64,000 bases of DNA from Apium graveolens (lineage: Eukaryota > Streptophyta > Magnoliopsida > Apiales > Apiaceae), in assembly GCF_009905375.1 (NCBI RefSeq), contig NC_133650.1, forward strand, positions 147,144,567-147,208,566. The letters run 5' to 3'. The notes under the pieces were generated by a model that had not been told where the DNA came from, did no database searches, and saw nothing but the letters and a program-made list of their open reading frames with translations. The position numbers and the translations under genes are program-made. Of the stretch, positions 11,852-24,289 are shown piece by piece (the first letter of the stretch is position 1; each line of letters begins with the position of its first letter).

Positions 11852-13950
11852 GGATATAGTTTTTAAAACTATGGATCGAATAAGGTTTATTCGATACCTT
11901 TATTTTACTTAATTGAATATTAATTTGAGTATTCATTCGAGGGTTTATGACTCAGTTTATTTTATTATTTGAATATTATCTTGAATATTCATTCGAGGAC
12001 TTATGACTCTTTTATATTATTTATTGAATATTATTTGAATATTCATTTGAGGATGTATGACTCCTTTATTTTATTTAATGAATATTATTTATAATATTCA
12101 TTCGAGGTATTATGACTCAGCTTATTTTATTTATTGAATATTATTTGAATATTCATTTGAGGATCTATGACTCCGATTATTTGCTGAGGTATATTCTTTA
12201 TTTTATTAAAGAATAAGGTGTAAATAATCAAACTTATTTTCGATTATTCAAATAAAGATAATACTTTCATATAAGTATATCTTTGGTTATTTAATACTCG
12301 TTTCAAGTGTAAATTTTAATACTTCTACTTCAATTATTTTGATAAAGATTATTCTTTATGGGAATATTATTTAATTAATAATATTCAGATATTTTCTAAT
12401 ATTCTGGGGACTGATTTACTTCATTAAATCAGCCTTACTCCAAACGCTCTTTAAAGTGTTTTCGAGTCTTCAAAATGATTTTTAAAAAAAGTCAGAGCGG
12501 ATCCCAAAACTCATTTTTATATTTAAGATCTTCCTTTTTAAAGGGGATTTAAATACTCGCTCAAAACCTGGGGAATCCGGCTCTGTGGTGTATTTTATAT
12601 TCGCAACGAGGTTGCAGATTTGGTAAATGAATTGATTACTTGCCCAATGTTCGGGAAGTAAGCCCATCTAATTGAGTCGGCATAAGCGACAGGCCGGGGT
12701 ACGGTCTAATATTGTGTAAGTGGCTGGGTGGCAGTCCATCAACGCGTGAGGGGCCGGGGTACGGTCGAGCGCGAGGTCTTAATTATGACCAGGGTGATGA
12801 CCGGTGAGGAATTCATCCATCTACAGTAGAAAAGGTTACTTATTGGTATCTTTGCCTGATCAGCAAGATATCGGGTTTATGCCAAAATTCTTTTCCTTTC
12901 CAAAATTCATTGGATGTTTCAAACTCTGTTCATACTTTGCATAACAGAGATTCCAGGAAATGTTTAAAGGGATATATATATGTGGATATATATATATCGG
13001 GACTAAATAAAGTATCTCATAACTTTTTCATTCAATAATATTTCAAAGATTGAATCTATTCAAGTCTTATCTTGTGGTCTCATCAGTGGGATGAACTTTT
13101 GAAACTGATTATAACTTGAATGGTGGTAGTTCAAGTAGTATTGGGAAAGATATAAGTATATTGGGGTATTTGGTAACCTCATCTTTTAAACTTATATCTA
13201 ATTAATAATTGTCTTATGAATGACAAAGATTTTCAGAAAAACGTTGAGACAAGGTTAGATATATGAGATCACCTTGCAACGATATTTTTATACAGTTATA
13301 CACTGGGATTTTGTGTATATTATGCATGGAAGAGGACTTCCAATATTTTGAAAAGTATATATGTATATATATATACTGAATATTTTGCGACTTCATCGCA
13401 TTAAGTTATCAACTTGGTTCACTTCTTTTGACCAAGACTTTCATGAGTATTATGAGTAGACTCATATATTGTTAATCATTATACATATTATTTTGGTGGG
13501 CTTGCTGCTCACCCTTGCTTTCTTCTTTCATCACACAACATCAGATAGACAAGATGAACCGGACCAAGCTCCCGATTCGCAAGAGGTTAGAAATCGTTCG
13601 GCAGTCTTCTGGAAGCGTTGATGCTGCTGTAGCTGAGGTAGGAACTACCAATAGGCTAGGCCTTCAACTTTTGATGTACCAGACTTATGTATAATATGAA
13701 TTGTAGTAATGGCAAATAAAATGTAAATCTATTCAGAAAACCTTTTAAGGTGTATTGGCAGATAATTGTGGAATATAATTACTTGTGGTTATATTTTTTT
13801 TATGTTCATCTCTGAGACTATAACGGGTTGTGGTGTGTGTTAGTGTGGGGTCACAGCATAAGGTTATTTTTATTAAGTAAGTGAAGTGGTATTGTGGAAT
13901 GAAAGACCGTGACGACCCGGATCCCCGACCCCGGATCTGGGGGTGTTACA
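9736..13950 (+). repeat. Element C 5' LTR
   Basis: The LTR runs from TGTAATAACCCC to GGGGGTGTTACA, 4215 bp. It includes a long TA microsatellite at about 11815-11845, a five-copy minisatellite of about 55 bp at 11915-12180, and a twice-repeated GGCCGGGGTACGGTC motif near 12690 and 12750. Short ORFs inside it look like chance, and both LTRs carry the same ones because they are copies. Confidence 0.92.
11915..12180 (+). repeat. Minisatellite in element C 5' LTR, five copies of about 55 bp
   Basis: Units begin GAATATT at 11915, 11971, 12026, 12080 and 12136 and each contains ATTCATT(C/T)GAGG followed by TATGACTC. The same array is in the 3' LTR at about 20950-21215. The LTR of element F has only about one unit at the same place, so the array grew in the lineage of C. 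Confidence 0.85.
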
Positions 13951-13954
13951 GAAA

Positions 13955-13967
13955 TGGTATCAGAGCC
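13955..13967 (+). promoter_or_regulatory. Element C primer binding site
   Basis: TGGTATCAGAGCC lies four bases after the 5' LTR end. It is the usual plant retrotransposon site complementary to the 3' end of initiator tRNA-Met, where minus-strand DNA synthesis starts. Confidence 0.9.
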
Positions 13968-14221
13968 AAGCGTTATAAACCTCAGAGATGATGGGACGTT
14001 AAGATAATAAGTTCACTAAGATAATAAGAACTCTTGCCAAGTTCATAGTCGGGCTACCTAACGTAGCACTGACAGTTAAAACCCTTATGGGAACCCTTAT
14101 AGGTATCGTGATAGTAACATAGTTTGTTCTCGTATAGGGCAGCGGGGCACCAAACCTTGAGGTTCAGGAGCATCAGCATGAGGATGTTTTATTACAAGTT
14201 GGAGATCAAATTGTGAATCCG

Positions 14222-14870
14222 ATGGAGTACCCTAATGAGGGACCGGATGAGGTTCAGCTAGAGAATGCTGCGGTTGAGGATGTTATCCCGGAAAGGATTG
14301 TGGCTGAGGAGGATCTCATGGAGGATCCTGATGAGAATGAAGAGAGGACCGTTGAGGAACAGATGACCGTAGTCAGGGCGACTACCAGAGCAAGAATGGC
14401 CGCGAGGGTGGCCCTAGAGAATGAAGAGTTACCAAGGGCACAAAAGTTAATGAGGGCAGAAGGAGTGGGGCCTTCCACGACCCCAATTATACCAGTATCA
14501 GACCCTCTTCCAGAGGCTCCTGTAGACCTCCATGAGGTTCCACCAATTCCTGTTCCCTCCCCTGTACAGAGCCCAGCACATACTGAGGAAATGCCACCTT
14601 TATCCCCTGCACCATTGTCACCTGATACCGTGCTTGGTTATCCATTTGGATCTCCTGGGTCTGCACCACCTGTTCCTCATGGACCTGTCTAAAAAGAACT
14701 TAGACTATTATCCCCAACCACCACCCTGAGGAAGCAATGCGGTGAGAAATTCTTTCAGGACCTTTAAGTCGCTAAGTTCACAGAGTTCCAAGGAACAAGC
14801 TGACCCAGTCGAGGCAAGAGCCTGGCTAAAGGAAATATAGGAATCATTCGAGATTCTGAATGATTGACGA
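14222..14870 (+). pseudogene. gag: Element C gag region: acidic, proline-rich ORF and decayed Gag
   Basis: An open frame up to 14692 codes a very acidic first half (VEDVIPERIVAEEDLMEDPD) and a proline-rich second half ending APPVPHGPV. The first ATG in frame is at 14222; the frame is open further upstream from a stop near 14135. After the stop, decayed Gag continues (KFTEFQG, then ARAWLKEI near 14810-14840, matching WLKEIEKSF of B). The ORF may be the Gag N-terminus that has lost its start. Element F carries the same acidic beginning at about 36160-35930. Confidence 0.6.
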
Positions 14871-17400
14871 ATCACAAAAGAGTGTTTTTGTCACTTACCC
14901 TCCTAAGGGAGAGACCACCCGCTGGTGAAAGACCAAGAAAGGCATGGAGCCAGAGATTATAATAAACTGATTAAAGTTTAGTCAATTGTTTTCGGAAAGG
15001 TAATTCCCAAGGTTATGGAGATAGTGTAAAAGCTTTAGAGCCAGAACAAAGGCGGACGAGTATGATGAATTATGAATCTAAGTTGTAAAAAGTTGTCAAG
15101 ATTCGTTCTGAGGGCACGAATCCAGAATGACGGGATATTTGAAATCAATGCTTATGTTGTGTTTGTTCATGAAATAATGATAAGAGAAAGAAAAATAATA
15201 AGAAACTGAAGTGGAAAGGAATATAAAGGCAATAGAGTTTGAGGTATGATAAGGGAGTTGGGTATAAGGAAACCCTAAAGACTCGTAGCAATAGATATAG
15301 AAAAGTATGCATTCGTAAGGATGAGGGTGATTCACCATGAGTTAAAGTTGATGGTGGAAGGCATAAGAGATATATATAGTTTACCCCCTGTAAGTTGGGG
15401 GGATTTGAGGAAACCTTGAGATAGTTTGAAGGATAAATAATGAGACGCGGATAGACTGAGGAGACAAGGAAGTAAGAAATTAGGAAAATTGGATGAAGGA
15501 AGTGACCTTCAAGAATGAGAAGTGTAAGACCGGTGGCTTGATACCCAGAAAGGGAGACGCCAGGTATGAGAGATATCCCAACATTGAGGTGACTGTTGAG
15601 ATAAACAACAAAAGTAAATAAGGAATTATTAAGAAGAAGTTCATGTTGAACACGACCAATATCTTCCAGAACATCCTTGTTATCGTTACCAAATTAGGCA
15701 AGACAAGCGGATAACCGTTGTTATCTTTTGGAGGCCATATTTATTAACCTCATTTGAATACAGATGTTATTGTGAAATTAGGCATTTACTATCGAGGTGG
15801 GAATGATTGAATAAGATACCCATATCAGGGATATATGACCTTATTTATCCATGGAAGGATGCAGGTACCTTTTAAAGGTGGAATTAAGGATAGAACATCG
15901 GTAACTTAAAATGAATCCTAGGGGAATGCATAAAGGTTGGCATTTCACCCTTAATAGGGATAGTATGAGTTTTGACAATATGAATTGGAAAGGGTTAAGG
16001 TAGTAACAACCTTTAAGGATCAATGGAGAAATTTTTTTCAGAAGTATATAGACTATGATTCTGGTATTAGTAAATGGTATTTTGATATGCCCTGTATCTA
16101 GGGAATACAGGAAGAACGATTGAAGGATAACCTTAGAGGTTTACAAGGAGAAAGGTAATATTCAAAATTCTCAAGAATAAAAATGTTGATAAAGGAAATA
16201 TGACGTAATTATAATGTTGCCAAGTGGGGCACGTGTTAAACCACGAGAAAGTATGGATCGAACCAGTAATGGTCGAAATTGTTCAGGGCAATTAGGGCCT
16301 AGGATAATAGATGTTCTAAGTATGATTGAGAGTCAGTCGTGACAGTGATTAACCTCTAAAGACTGAGGCAATAACTTATGGAAAAATGGTGATTTTTTTT
16401 TTACTCATCAGATATTAAGGAAAACATCTTCACTCAAGCAGTGATCGGAAATAAGGTAGAAAATTTATTTGGAGGTGGTTAAAAAGACATTGACTGTAAG
16501 GAAATTTTACTATCAGGAAAGGCCAAAGAGGTGGCCGACACTTTAAAGGTAAGTGGATAATTATAGGCGCGTGTGCCAAAAGAATACAGTGATGATGGTT
16601 AGAAATGTGAAGGTTGAATTATGGTTTGGAAGATTGACATTCCTTCTGATGACGGTGCAATACCCAACCGTAATAGTAGTAGGTAAAGGTTTAATTCGTG
16701 TAATCGCCATGAGCGGGCTATCTATCTTAGAAGGTCCTATCTTGAGAATAATCCAGGACCATATTTCAAAAAGGACTACACGAACCTTTAAGTTAAGTCT
16801 TCTATTGAAGGCATATGATTAAGAATGGTATTAACCCGCTATCGGTGCTTTGATTGAAACTCTTCTGCAATTTTATATGCTTCATGTCATGTATGTATGT
16901 CAGGATCAGGAGTGTTCTTCATGAATCAGGAGTGGTGATTATGTTACCTCCTTAGAATGATTTGATACGACATGGATAGACTCCGTATGGTTAGCTATTA
17001 AGACTTCATGGAAAATGAATGACTACAGTAGGTCAGTGGTGGACCATAGTAAGGCAGCAATGATTCTGCGAGTAATGAGCTGATTACAACCGTGAGAGTT
17101 GTATTGGAATGGGTGTTGAGATTGAGTACCACTAATCGGGTCGTGGTAGTGTATAAGTTATCATTGATAGACTAATTAAGTAGAGTATCTACCTAGTGAA
17201 TTATTATTCTTTCTTATCAATAGAGAGTCGTATTATTATACGAGGAAGGTTGCGGTGCAAGCATAGAATTCAAGTAACGATGATGTCTAGAATGAGATCC
17301 CAGATTCGATTTTCGATGTCGAGGGAGTTCCAAAGGTAATTGTGTATAAGCTCGAGGAAGAGCATGGGTCCATAGAATGATGGACGGGATAGCGAAAATA
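14871..17400 (+). pseudogene. Element C decayed pol: RT, RNase H and integrase core remnants
   Basis: No long frame survives, but weak traces appear in pol order on the plus strand. An RT-like stretch is at about 15850-16230 (with QKYIDYDSG where RT has its palm). An RNase H end is at about 16490-16550 (LSGKAKEVADTL, compare [10 protein letters not shown] in B). An integrase core-like stretch is at about 17120-17340 (VIIDRL, then DPRFDF). Element F shares this decayed sequence on its own strand, including many of the same breaks. Nothing recognisable was seen in 14900-15450. Confidence 0.55.
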
Positions 17401-18020
17401 TTTAGGCACGTGAAATGTGATGCTATAACACTTGATGTTGATATAAATACATATATGTTTTGTTCTTCGATGACAAACCTCTATAGTTCAGAGGTAGATT
17501 CCAAGCCAGATATTTTATGGCAATAAAATTTTTATGAATATACAATTCTCTTCAATTCGTTCTTTTCTCTTCTTTCATTTCATATAAACTGAGAAGAACA
17601 ACCCTTCCAGAAGGGGAGGTATTGACGAATGACTATCTATCTGTGTGATAGAAGCCTAGTAGGATACCATCTATTGTTTAATTGCTTGTCAAGTACTAAA
17701 GGCTGGCCACCTTCTGTACTAACTATGCGATATAACAAGTGTTCATGATCATAGTGATCTCTCAACAAATTCCTTTAATTCTATTTGATTGATCAAATTT
17801 TGGAAAATAGAAACAGCTGAAAAAGGAGTAATAAAGTTGTGGTAGTATTCGGAATGGAAACACATTCGTGATACTAAGGTTGGCATGGTTATTAAAAGGT
17901 TATAGAACGCTAACGAGCAAAAGTATAACCAGTATAATATTAGGAATGGAAGGTAGTAGCGATTACGAACTGGAAAAGAATGGGTATTGAGAAGTAAAAG
18001 CTTTAATGTTAAAAGCTATA
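17401..18020 (+). other. Unexplained insert inside the integrase of element C
   Basis: This stretch separates the integrase core trace from the integrase C-terminal trace, where other chromoviruses have only about 200 bp. It contains ATATAAATACATATATG near 17440, a pyrimidine-rich run near 17540-17580 and AGAAGGGGAGG near 17610. Element F has the same sequence at about 31560-32200, so it was gained before the two copies separated. I see no coding potential in it. Confidence 0.4.
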
Positions 18021-18756
18021 ATGAGGGTCTGTGCAATAGACTTGAAAGAAATTAGAATGATCACTTAACACGGATTGAGTTTTCTTACGACAATAGATCA
18101 TATGTCAGTATTGAGATATCGCCGTATGAGGTCCTTGAGGGAAGACAATGTCGATCTCCCTTATGTTAGGATGAAGTTGTATAGCGCAAGATGCTCGGAC
18201 CCGCAGTAGTCCCAAGGACCAAGGATATGATAGATCTAATCAGAGGACGGCTGGTAGTAGCCCAAGATGGACATGATAAGTATGTTGATTTGACATGAAA
18301 GGATAAAGAGTATGAAATAGGGGACCTAGTAATGTTATAGGTATCCCTTGGAAAAGGATTGATGAGGTTCGGAAAGAAAGGAAAGCTAAGTCTACAATTT
18401 GTTGGACCCTTGGATATATTAAGACGCTTGGGAAGTTAGCATATGAGCTAGCCTTAACCCAGAACCTGTAGCAAGTTCGTAACGTGTTTCACGTATCAAT
18501 GTTAAGGAAGTGTAATTTAGATGCCAGATAAATAGAGGCATATGAGCGCATAGATATGCAACCCGACGTAACCTATATGGAGCAACCAGGAAGGGTTATA
18601 GAGTGAAAAGGAACAAGTGCTTAGGAGAAGGGTTATCAAACTAGGCAGAGTTTGGTGGTAGGACCACAATGTGGAGAATTGACTTGAGAGTTAGAAAGTG
18701 CAATACTAAGGAAGGTATCCCTATTCATTTTCTATCTGATTCCGGGACGGAATCCT
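18021..18756 (+). pseudogene. Element C integrase C-terminus and chromodomain remnant
   Basis: Plus-strand pieces read FSYDNRSYVSIEISPYEVLE, then EGRQCRSPL, then FGKKGKLSLQFVGPLDIL, NVFHVSMLRKC and YMEQPGRVIE, ending with a trace of WELES. These match the end of element B's integrase and chromodomain. Several stops and frameshifts break it, for example after RSPLC and before VSLGKGL. It cannot give a working protein. Confidence 0.8.
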
Positions 18757-18772
18757 TTTAAGGAGGGGAGAC
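18757..18772 (+). promoter_or_regulatory. Element C polypurine tract
   Basis: TTAAGGAGGGGAGAC directly precedes the 3' LTR start TGTAATAACC and is the expected plus-strand primer. Element F has the same sequence on its own strand. Confidence 0.85.
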
Positions 18773-20855
18773 TGTAATAACCCCAATTTTTGGAAAATTT
18801 TGAAACCCTTATGAATAGTGTTTTTGCTGAATGAGAAAACTTTTCATGCCACGCTATGTAGGGGTTCTGTTATTGATCTTATGGGATATTATTAGTACTC
18901 TATGGAGTATATAAGTGTATGTAAAGATCGTCAGAATCCAATTCCGAACACTTTGGTTTTTCCCGGAAATCCACAATATACGGAGAGAATTGAGTATAAG
19001 GTAACAGGATAAAAAGGATTTAAATTAAAGGATTATAAAAGAGGATCATAGAAGGAATATAATATATTGAGAAAGGTTAAGGGAACCTAAGTAATAAGAT
19101 CCCGGGTATGATCCTTCAAACGATAAAACGAGAACGAAAGTTAAGCGAACCGTATAGCAGATCAGCGGTCATTAGGCAAACGATTAGGAAGTTAATCAAA
19201 GGGATTAATGGGAATGATGTCATCCAACCAATAGAAAGAAGACAAGGAAGGAAGGATGACATCATGAGGATGAGGTAAGCATGACATAGGAAGGAAGGAG
19301 GTGTGGTTGAATAAGAACCACACAAATTCAAGGGCAAGGTGGTAATTTGCTAAATCAAAAACAAAACCAAGCCAACCAACTAGCAAATCATTTCATCAAA
19401 ATCAAAAAATCAGCCAAGGCATTGTTCTTCATATTAGCTCTCGGCTTTTTGCTTTTTTTCAAAGAAAAAAATTTCCAAAATCAAGATCCAAGCATCCTTA
19501 ATTGGTAAGAAAATTCCCTAACCATCTTTATGCTTAGTTATGGCTATATCATGAGTTTAAGCCATTAATTCTTTCTCTAGCTTCTCCATTTAATCAATGA
19601 AGAAGACAATGAATAGTGTTTTCAAGTTTTTAACTTGAACTTTTTCTTGTTTTTCTTAAAGATCCAAGCTTTCCTAAGGCTTCTCCAAGCTTCTTAAGGC
19701 TTCCTAGCTCAACCCACCACTCCAAGGAAGGTATACCATTTCCAAACCCTAGGTTCATATATATTATAAGGTGATTTTGATGAGTAGGATGTTATGGTAT
19801 CTTGTTGTTATGATTAGAGTTTGAGATTTGTAATGGTAGTGAAATGAAATGGTAATTTTGTGGTTTTGATTTAAAGAAACTTAAGTATGATTAAAGTTAG
19901 GTTTAAGCATATGTATGAATGATTAAAAGTGAATTGGTTGGGATTGTTATGATGTGATAAGGATGGATGTTTGTTGTGTGTTGGATTTGAGGATGGTTTG
20001 GGTTGATTGTGGATGGTTTAAAAAATGGGAAATCGCGTAAACATAGCCGTCGTAACGTCCGATTTTCTTTGGACTGTTTTTGTGCATAGCATTAGGACCC
20101 GAGAACCCCCTGCTAAATTGTGACCACTGCCATGTTTAGATAGCTCATGTTACGAGCTTCGTTTTGATATGTAGTTCGTTCGATTCCGATTTACGGTTTA
20201 GGAGAAACGACCGTTTCAAGTAACGGCGTTTCGCGATCGAAACTTTTTCCCTCGCCTTACTTTGAAATGTAGGTTAAAGACCAAAAAGGGTTAATTAATG
20301 CATGAAACATTTATGGTAAGTGTTTTAGGCAGTTGGTAAGTCACTCGCGAAGGAATCGCTTTAAAACTCGTAAAGGTTAAATTATTAAAAATGGTGGAGC
20401 CGAGGGTACCCGAGTGACTTAAGCGAATCAGTGAGCGCAAAACAAGCGTTAGAGTCTAAGTTAGTTAAAGTATAGATTTACAAGTGACTTTGGTTTAATT
20501 CCAACTTACTTGTTGTTTATAGGTTACCAGACTCGTCCCGAGCCATTCGTAACCCCCAGTCGCTCAGGCAAGTTTTCTACCCGATATACTGTTGTTGTGA
20601 TGTAAATATATGTATATGCATTATCTTGTGATAGTGCATGATTGTTATTAGCAAATTTTGCGATATATTGGAGCATGCTGATATGGTATATATGCATGTC
20701 TGTTTCGTAATCTGGTTATCTATCTGTTGATTTCAATGCTTATAGTTGCATAATACCTATGCTAGAAATAAGCAAGTAGTTGCGTATACCCTTAGTATAG
20801 GGACTCAAAGGTGAAAACATATTTCTAAACCGGGAGTCGATGTTCCCGAGTATAT

Positions 20856-20886
<31 letters not shown>

Positions 20887-22985
20887 GGATATAGTTTTTA
20901 AAACTATGGATCGAATAAGGTTTATTCGATACCTTTATTTTACTTAATTGAATATTAATTTGAGTATTCATTCGAGGGTTTATGACTCAGTTTATTTTAT
21001 TATTTGAATATTATCTTGAATATTCATTCGAGGACTTATGACTCTTTTATATTATTTATTGAATATTATTTGAATATTCATTTGAGGATGTATGACTCCT
21101 TTATTTTATTTAATGAATATTATTTATAATATTCATTCGAGGTATTATGACTCAGCTTATTTTATTTATTGAATATTATTTGAATATTCATTTGAGGATC
21201 TATGACTCCGATTATTTGCTGAGGTATATTCTTTATTTTATTAAAGAATAAGGTGTAAATAATCAAACTTATTTTCGATTATTCAAATAAAGATAATACT
21301 TTCATATAAGTATATCTTTGGTTATTTAATACTCGTTTCAAGTGTAAATTTTAATACTTCTACTTCAATTATTTTGATAAAGATTATTCTTTATGGGAAT
21401 ATTATTTAATTAATAATATTCAGATATTTTCTAATATTCTGGGGACTGATTTACTTCATTAAATCAGCCTTACTCCAAACGCTCTTTAAAGTGTTTTCGA
21501 GTCTTCAAAATGATTTTTAAAAAAAGTCAGAGCGGATCCCAAAACTCATTTTTATATTTAAGATCTTCCTTTTTAAAGGGGATTTAAATACTCGCTCAAA
21601 ACCTGGGGAATCCGGCTCTGTGGTGTATTTTATATTCGCAACGAGGTTGCAGATTTGGTAAATGAATTGATTACTTGCCCAATGTTCGGGAAGTAAGCCC
21701 ATCTAATTGAGTCGGCATAAGCGACAGGCCGGGGTACGGTCTAATATTGTGTAAGTGGCTGGGTGGCAGTCCATCAACGCGTGAGGGGCCGGGGTACGGT
21801 CGAGCGCGAGGTCTTAATTATGACCAGGGTGATGACCGGTGAGGAATTCATCCATCTACAGTAGAAAAGGTTACTTATTGGTATCTTTGCCTGATCAGCA
21901 AGATATCGGGTTTATGCCAAAATTCTTTTCCTTTCCAAAATTCATTGGATGTTTCAAACTCTGTTCATACTTTGCATAACAGAGATTCCAGGAAATGTTT
22001 AAAGGGATATATATATGTGGATATATATATATCGGGACTAAATAAAGTATCTCATAACTTTTTCATTCAATAATATTTCAAAGATTGAATCTATTCAAGT
22101 CTTATCTTGTGGTCTCATCAGTGGGATGAACTTTTGAAACTGATTATAACTTGAATGGTGGTAGTTCAAGTAGTATTGGGAAAGATATAAGTATATTGGG
22201 GTATTTGGTAACCTCATCTTTTAAACTTATATCTAATTAATAATTGTCTTATGAATGACAAAGATTTTCAGAAAAACGTTGAGACAAGGTTAGATATATG
22301 AGATCACCTTGCAACGATATTTTTATACAGTTATACACTGGGATTTTGTGTATATTATGCATGGAAGAGGACTTCCAATATTTTGAAAAGTATATATGTA
22401 TATATATATACTGAATATTTTGCGACTTCATCGCATTAAGTTATCAACTTGGTTCACTTCTTTTGACCAAGACTTTCATGAGTATTATGAGTAGACTCAT
22501 ATATTGTTAATCATTATACATATTATTTTGGTGGGCTTGCTGCTCACCCTTGCTTTCTTCTTTCATCACACAACATCAGATAGACAAGATGAACCGGACC
22601 AAGCTCCCGATTCGCAAGAGGTTAGAAATCGTTCGGCAGTCTTCTGGAAGCGTTGATGCTGCTGTAGCTGAGGTAGGAACTACCAATAGGCTAGGCCTTC
22701 AACTTTTGATGTACCAGACTTATGTATAATATGAATTGTAGTAATGGCAAATAAAATGTAAATCTATTCAGAAAACCTTTTAAGGTGTATTGGCAGATAA
22801 TTGTGGAATATAATTACTTGTGGTTATATTTTTTTTATGTTCATCTCTGAGACTATAACGGGTTGTGGTGTGTGTTAGTGTGGGGTCACAGCATAAGGTT
22901 ATTTTTATTAAGTAAGTGAAGTGGTATTGTGGAATGAAAGACCGTGACGACCCGGATCCCCGACCCCGGATCTGGGGGTGTTACA
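18773..22985 (+). repeat. Element C 3' LTR
   Basis: 4213 bp from TGTAATAACCCC to GGGGGTGTTACA, nearly identical to 9736-13950. Substitutions seen by eye are GGAATGG to GTAATGG near 19830 and TTTTTATG to TTGTTATG near 19946, plus one TA unit fewer at about 20870. Confidence 0.92.
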
Positions 22986-22990
22986 TGATC
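22986..22990. repeat. TSD of element C, right copy (TGATC)
   Basis: Exact match to 9731-9735. The gag of element B resumes directly after it. Confidence 0.9.
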
Positions 22991-23326
22991 TGCCTCGCCC
23001 TTTACTAGCGCAAATGATTTCTCAATCTCTTTCAGCCATGTCTAGGCTTTAGTAGGATCTGCCGAACCTTCAAATTCAGATGGTTTGACTGATTGGAATT
23101 GCTTAAAAGTAATAGTAGGCACAATTGGTTGTGGTACTTGTGGGACATTATGAGGTGGCTATTGCAACATCTGTTGTTGGAATTGTTGTTGTTGCTGTTG
23201 CATCTGTTGTTGCATCATAACCATCTGCTGCTGCATTAAATGAAACATCTGGTTCATGGTGTGGTTGTTTTGTTCCTCAGGGTCATTATTGGAAGTCTCA
23301 GATCTAGTCTTTCTTTTAGGTGCCAT
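22991..23326 (-). pseudogene. gag: Element B gag, first part (start codon to insertion of C)
   Basis: The minus strand has an ATG at 23326-23324 followed by MAPKRKTRSETSNNDPEEQN, then a glutamine- and methionine-rich stretch (MQQQMVMMQQQMQQQQQQ) at about 23245-23165. It continues to FKQFQSVKPSEFEGSADPTK and WLKEIEKSFALVKG, where element C interrupts it. In-frame TAG stops occur after the Q-rich tract and in KA*TWLK. Rejoining across the TSD TGATC leads into the Gag core at 9735. Confidence 0.8.
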
Positions 23327-23577
23327 TGTTCTGGTGATAAGACAAGAAACTCATTTAATAATTCAATAAGCAGTTGGTAATAAATAAAGAAACAATTTAA
23401 CTTTTATTGGAATAGAAACTTTAAACAATTCGAACATATTTATTTTTATTTTTATTATTCTGTTCCACTTAACATCATTATCAAATAATTTGCTTGTCCT
23501 TTCACAAGTCAAACATAATTTAAAAATATGGAAAATAAGGCTACAGGACAATTAAGGAAATGTAAATACTGTAAAAC
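23327..23577 (-). other. Element B leader, part next to gag
   Basis: This is the 5' untranslated stretch of B between the gag start and the insertion point of element D; the remaining leader is at 61498-62590. It is AT-rich and I see no coding signal. TSD AAAAC of element D is its last five bases (23573-23577) and is repeated at 61498-61502. Confidence 0.7.
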
Positions 23578-24215
23578 TGTTAGTCCCTAACAATGCAACA
23601 AGAATTATAGAAGGGGGGTTGAATGGAATTTTTGAACCTTTTTCAGAAATATAAAATGTTCTAACTTAAGATATATATGTGACAGTGTTTTGATTTGCAA
23701 AGTCCGTAATAACAAGTTAAATATGAATCAAAACACAAAGTAATAAAAACACAAGTCTTTAAAACTTTCTGGTGGATTAGAAAGTATCCACCAGATATAT
23801 ATATATATATGTGTATATATATATCGAGAGAACTCTGTGAAGCTTGAATAGCTCACAGTTGCTTACAAAATAAGAACAACTAAACTTACAGAGAAATGCT
23901 AAGAATACAGCTTACAAATGTTTCTTTGAGAATTTACTTGCTTAGTCTTCTTGTTGTTCTAACTGCTACTCTTGGTTTATATACCACCAAGATTACACAG
24001 TAATAAGACAGGATAATAAAACAAAACCTATCAAGTCTAATACTATGCTACTTCATTACTTTGTTCCGGCATCTTTGAATATCTTCATAATAGCATGGAA
24101 ATGGCAATGCTTCTTTGTTCTCAAAAACCCGGTTGAATAGGCTTCCACATTCCTTTTACATACACTCGACGCATGTGACTGTGTTGTCACTGTCAACAGA
24201 TGTTTGAATTGATTA

Positions 24216-24289
24216 TCCGTCGGGTACATGATTATCCGTCGGGTTGCCTTGTTGATCATCCGTCGAGTAGCATTATTGATCATCCGTCG
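24216..24289. repeat. TCCGTCG motif cluster in element D 3' LTR
   Basis: Four copies of ATCCGTCG(G/A)GT lie at 24216, 24235, 24259 and 24283, spaced 19, 24 and 24 bp, set in GAT(T/C)ATCCGTCG contexts. The corresponding cluster in the 5' LTR is at 61086-61159, with two of its four copies mutated. Copies of this motif also occur through the interior of D. Confidence 0.85.

Larger units (their letters stand above)
9736..22985 (+). mobile_element. Element C: young non-autonomous gypsy chromovirus-derived element (13.25 kb)
   Basis: Two LTRs of 4215 and 4213 bp enclose an interior of 4822 bp with a tRNA-Met primer site and a polypurine tract. An exact 5-bp TSD flanks the whole. By eye the LTRs differ by only two substitutions (near 10798/19830 and 10910/19946) and one TA unit, so insertion was very recent. 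The interior holds gag and pol remnants in the right order but full of stops, so the element must have been moved by proteins from another copy. It is in the same family as element F. Confidence 0.9.

Noticed and set aside
14254..14729. Minus-strand ORFs and a second plus frame over the proline-rich ORF of element C
   Set aside because: They are shadows of the acidic, proline-rich frame caused by its base composition and show no domain or conserved ends.
24056..24283. 75-aa ORF in the LTR of element D, present in both LTRs
   Set aside because: It is made largely of the TCCGTCG motif cluster read in one frame (NNATRRMINKATRR), which is expected from the repeat itself, and it has no plausible start context or partner.
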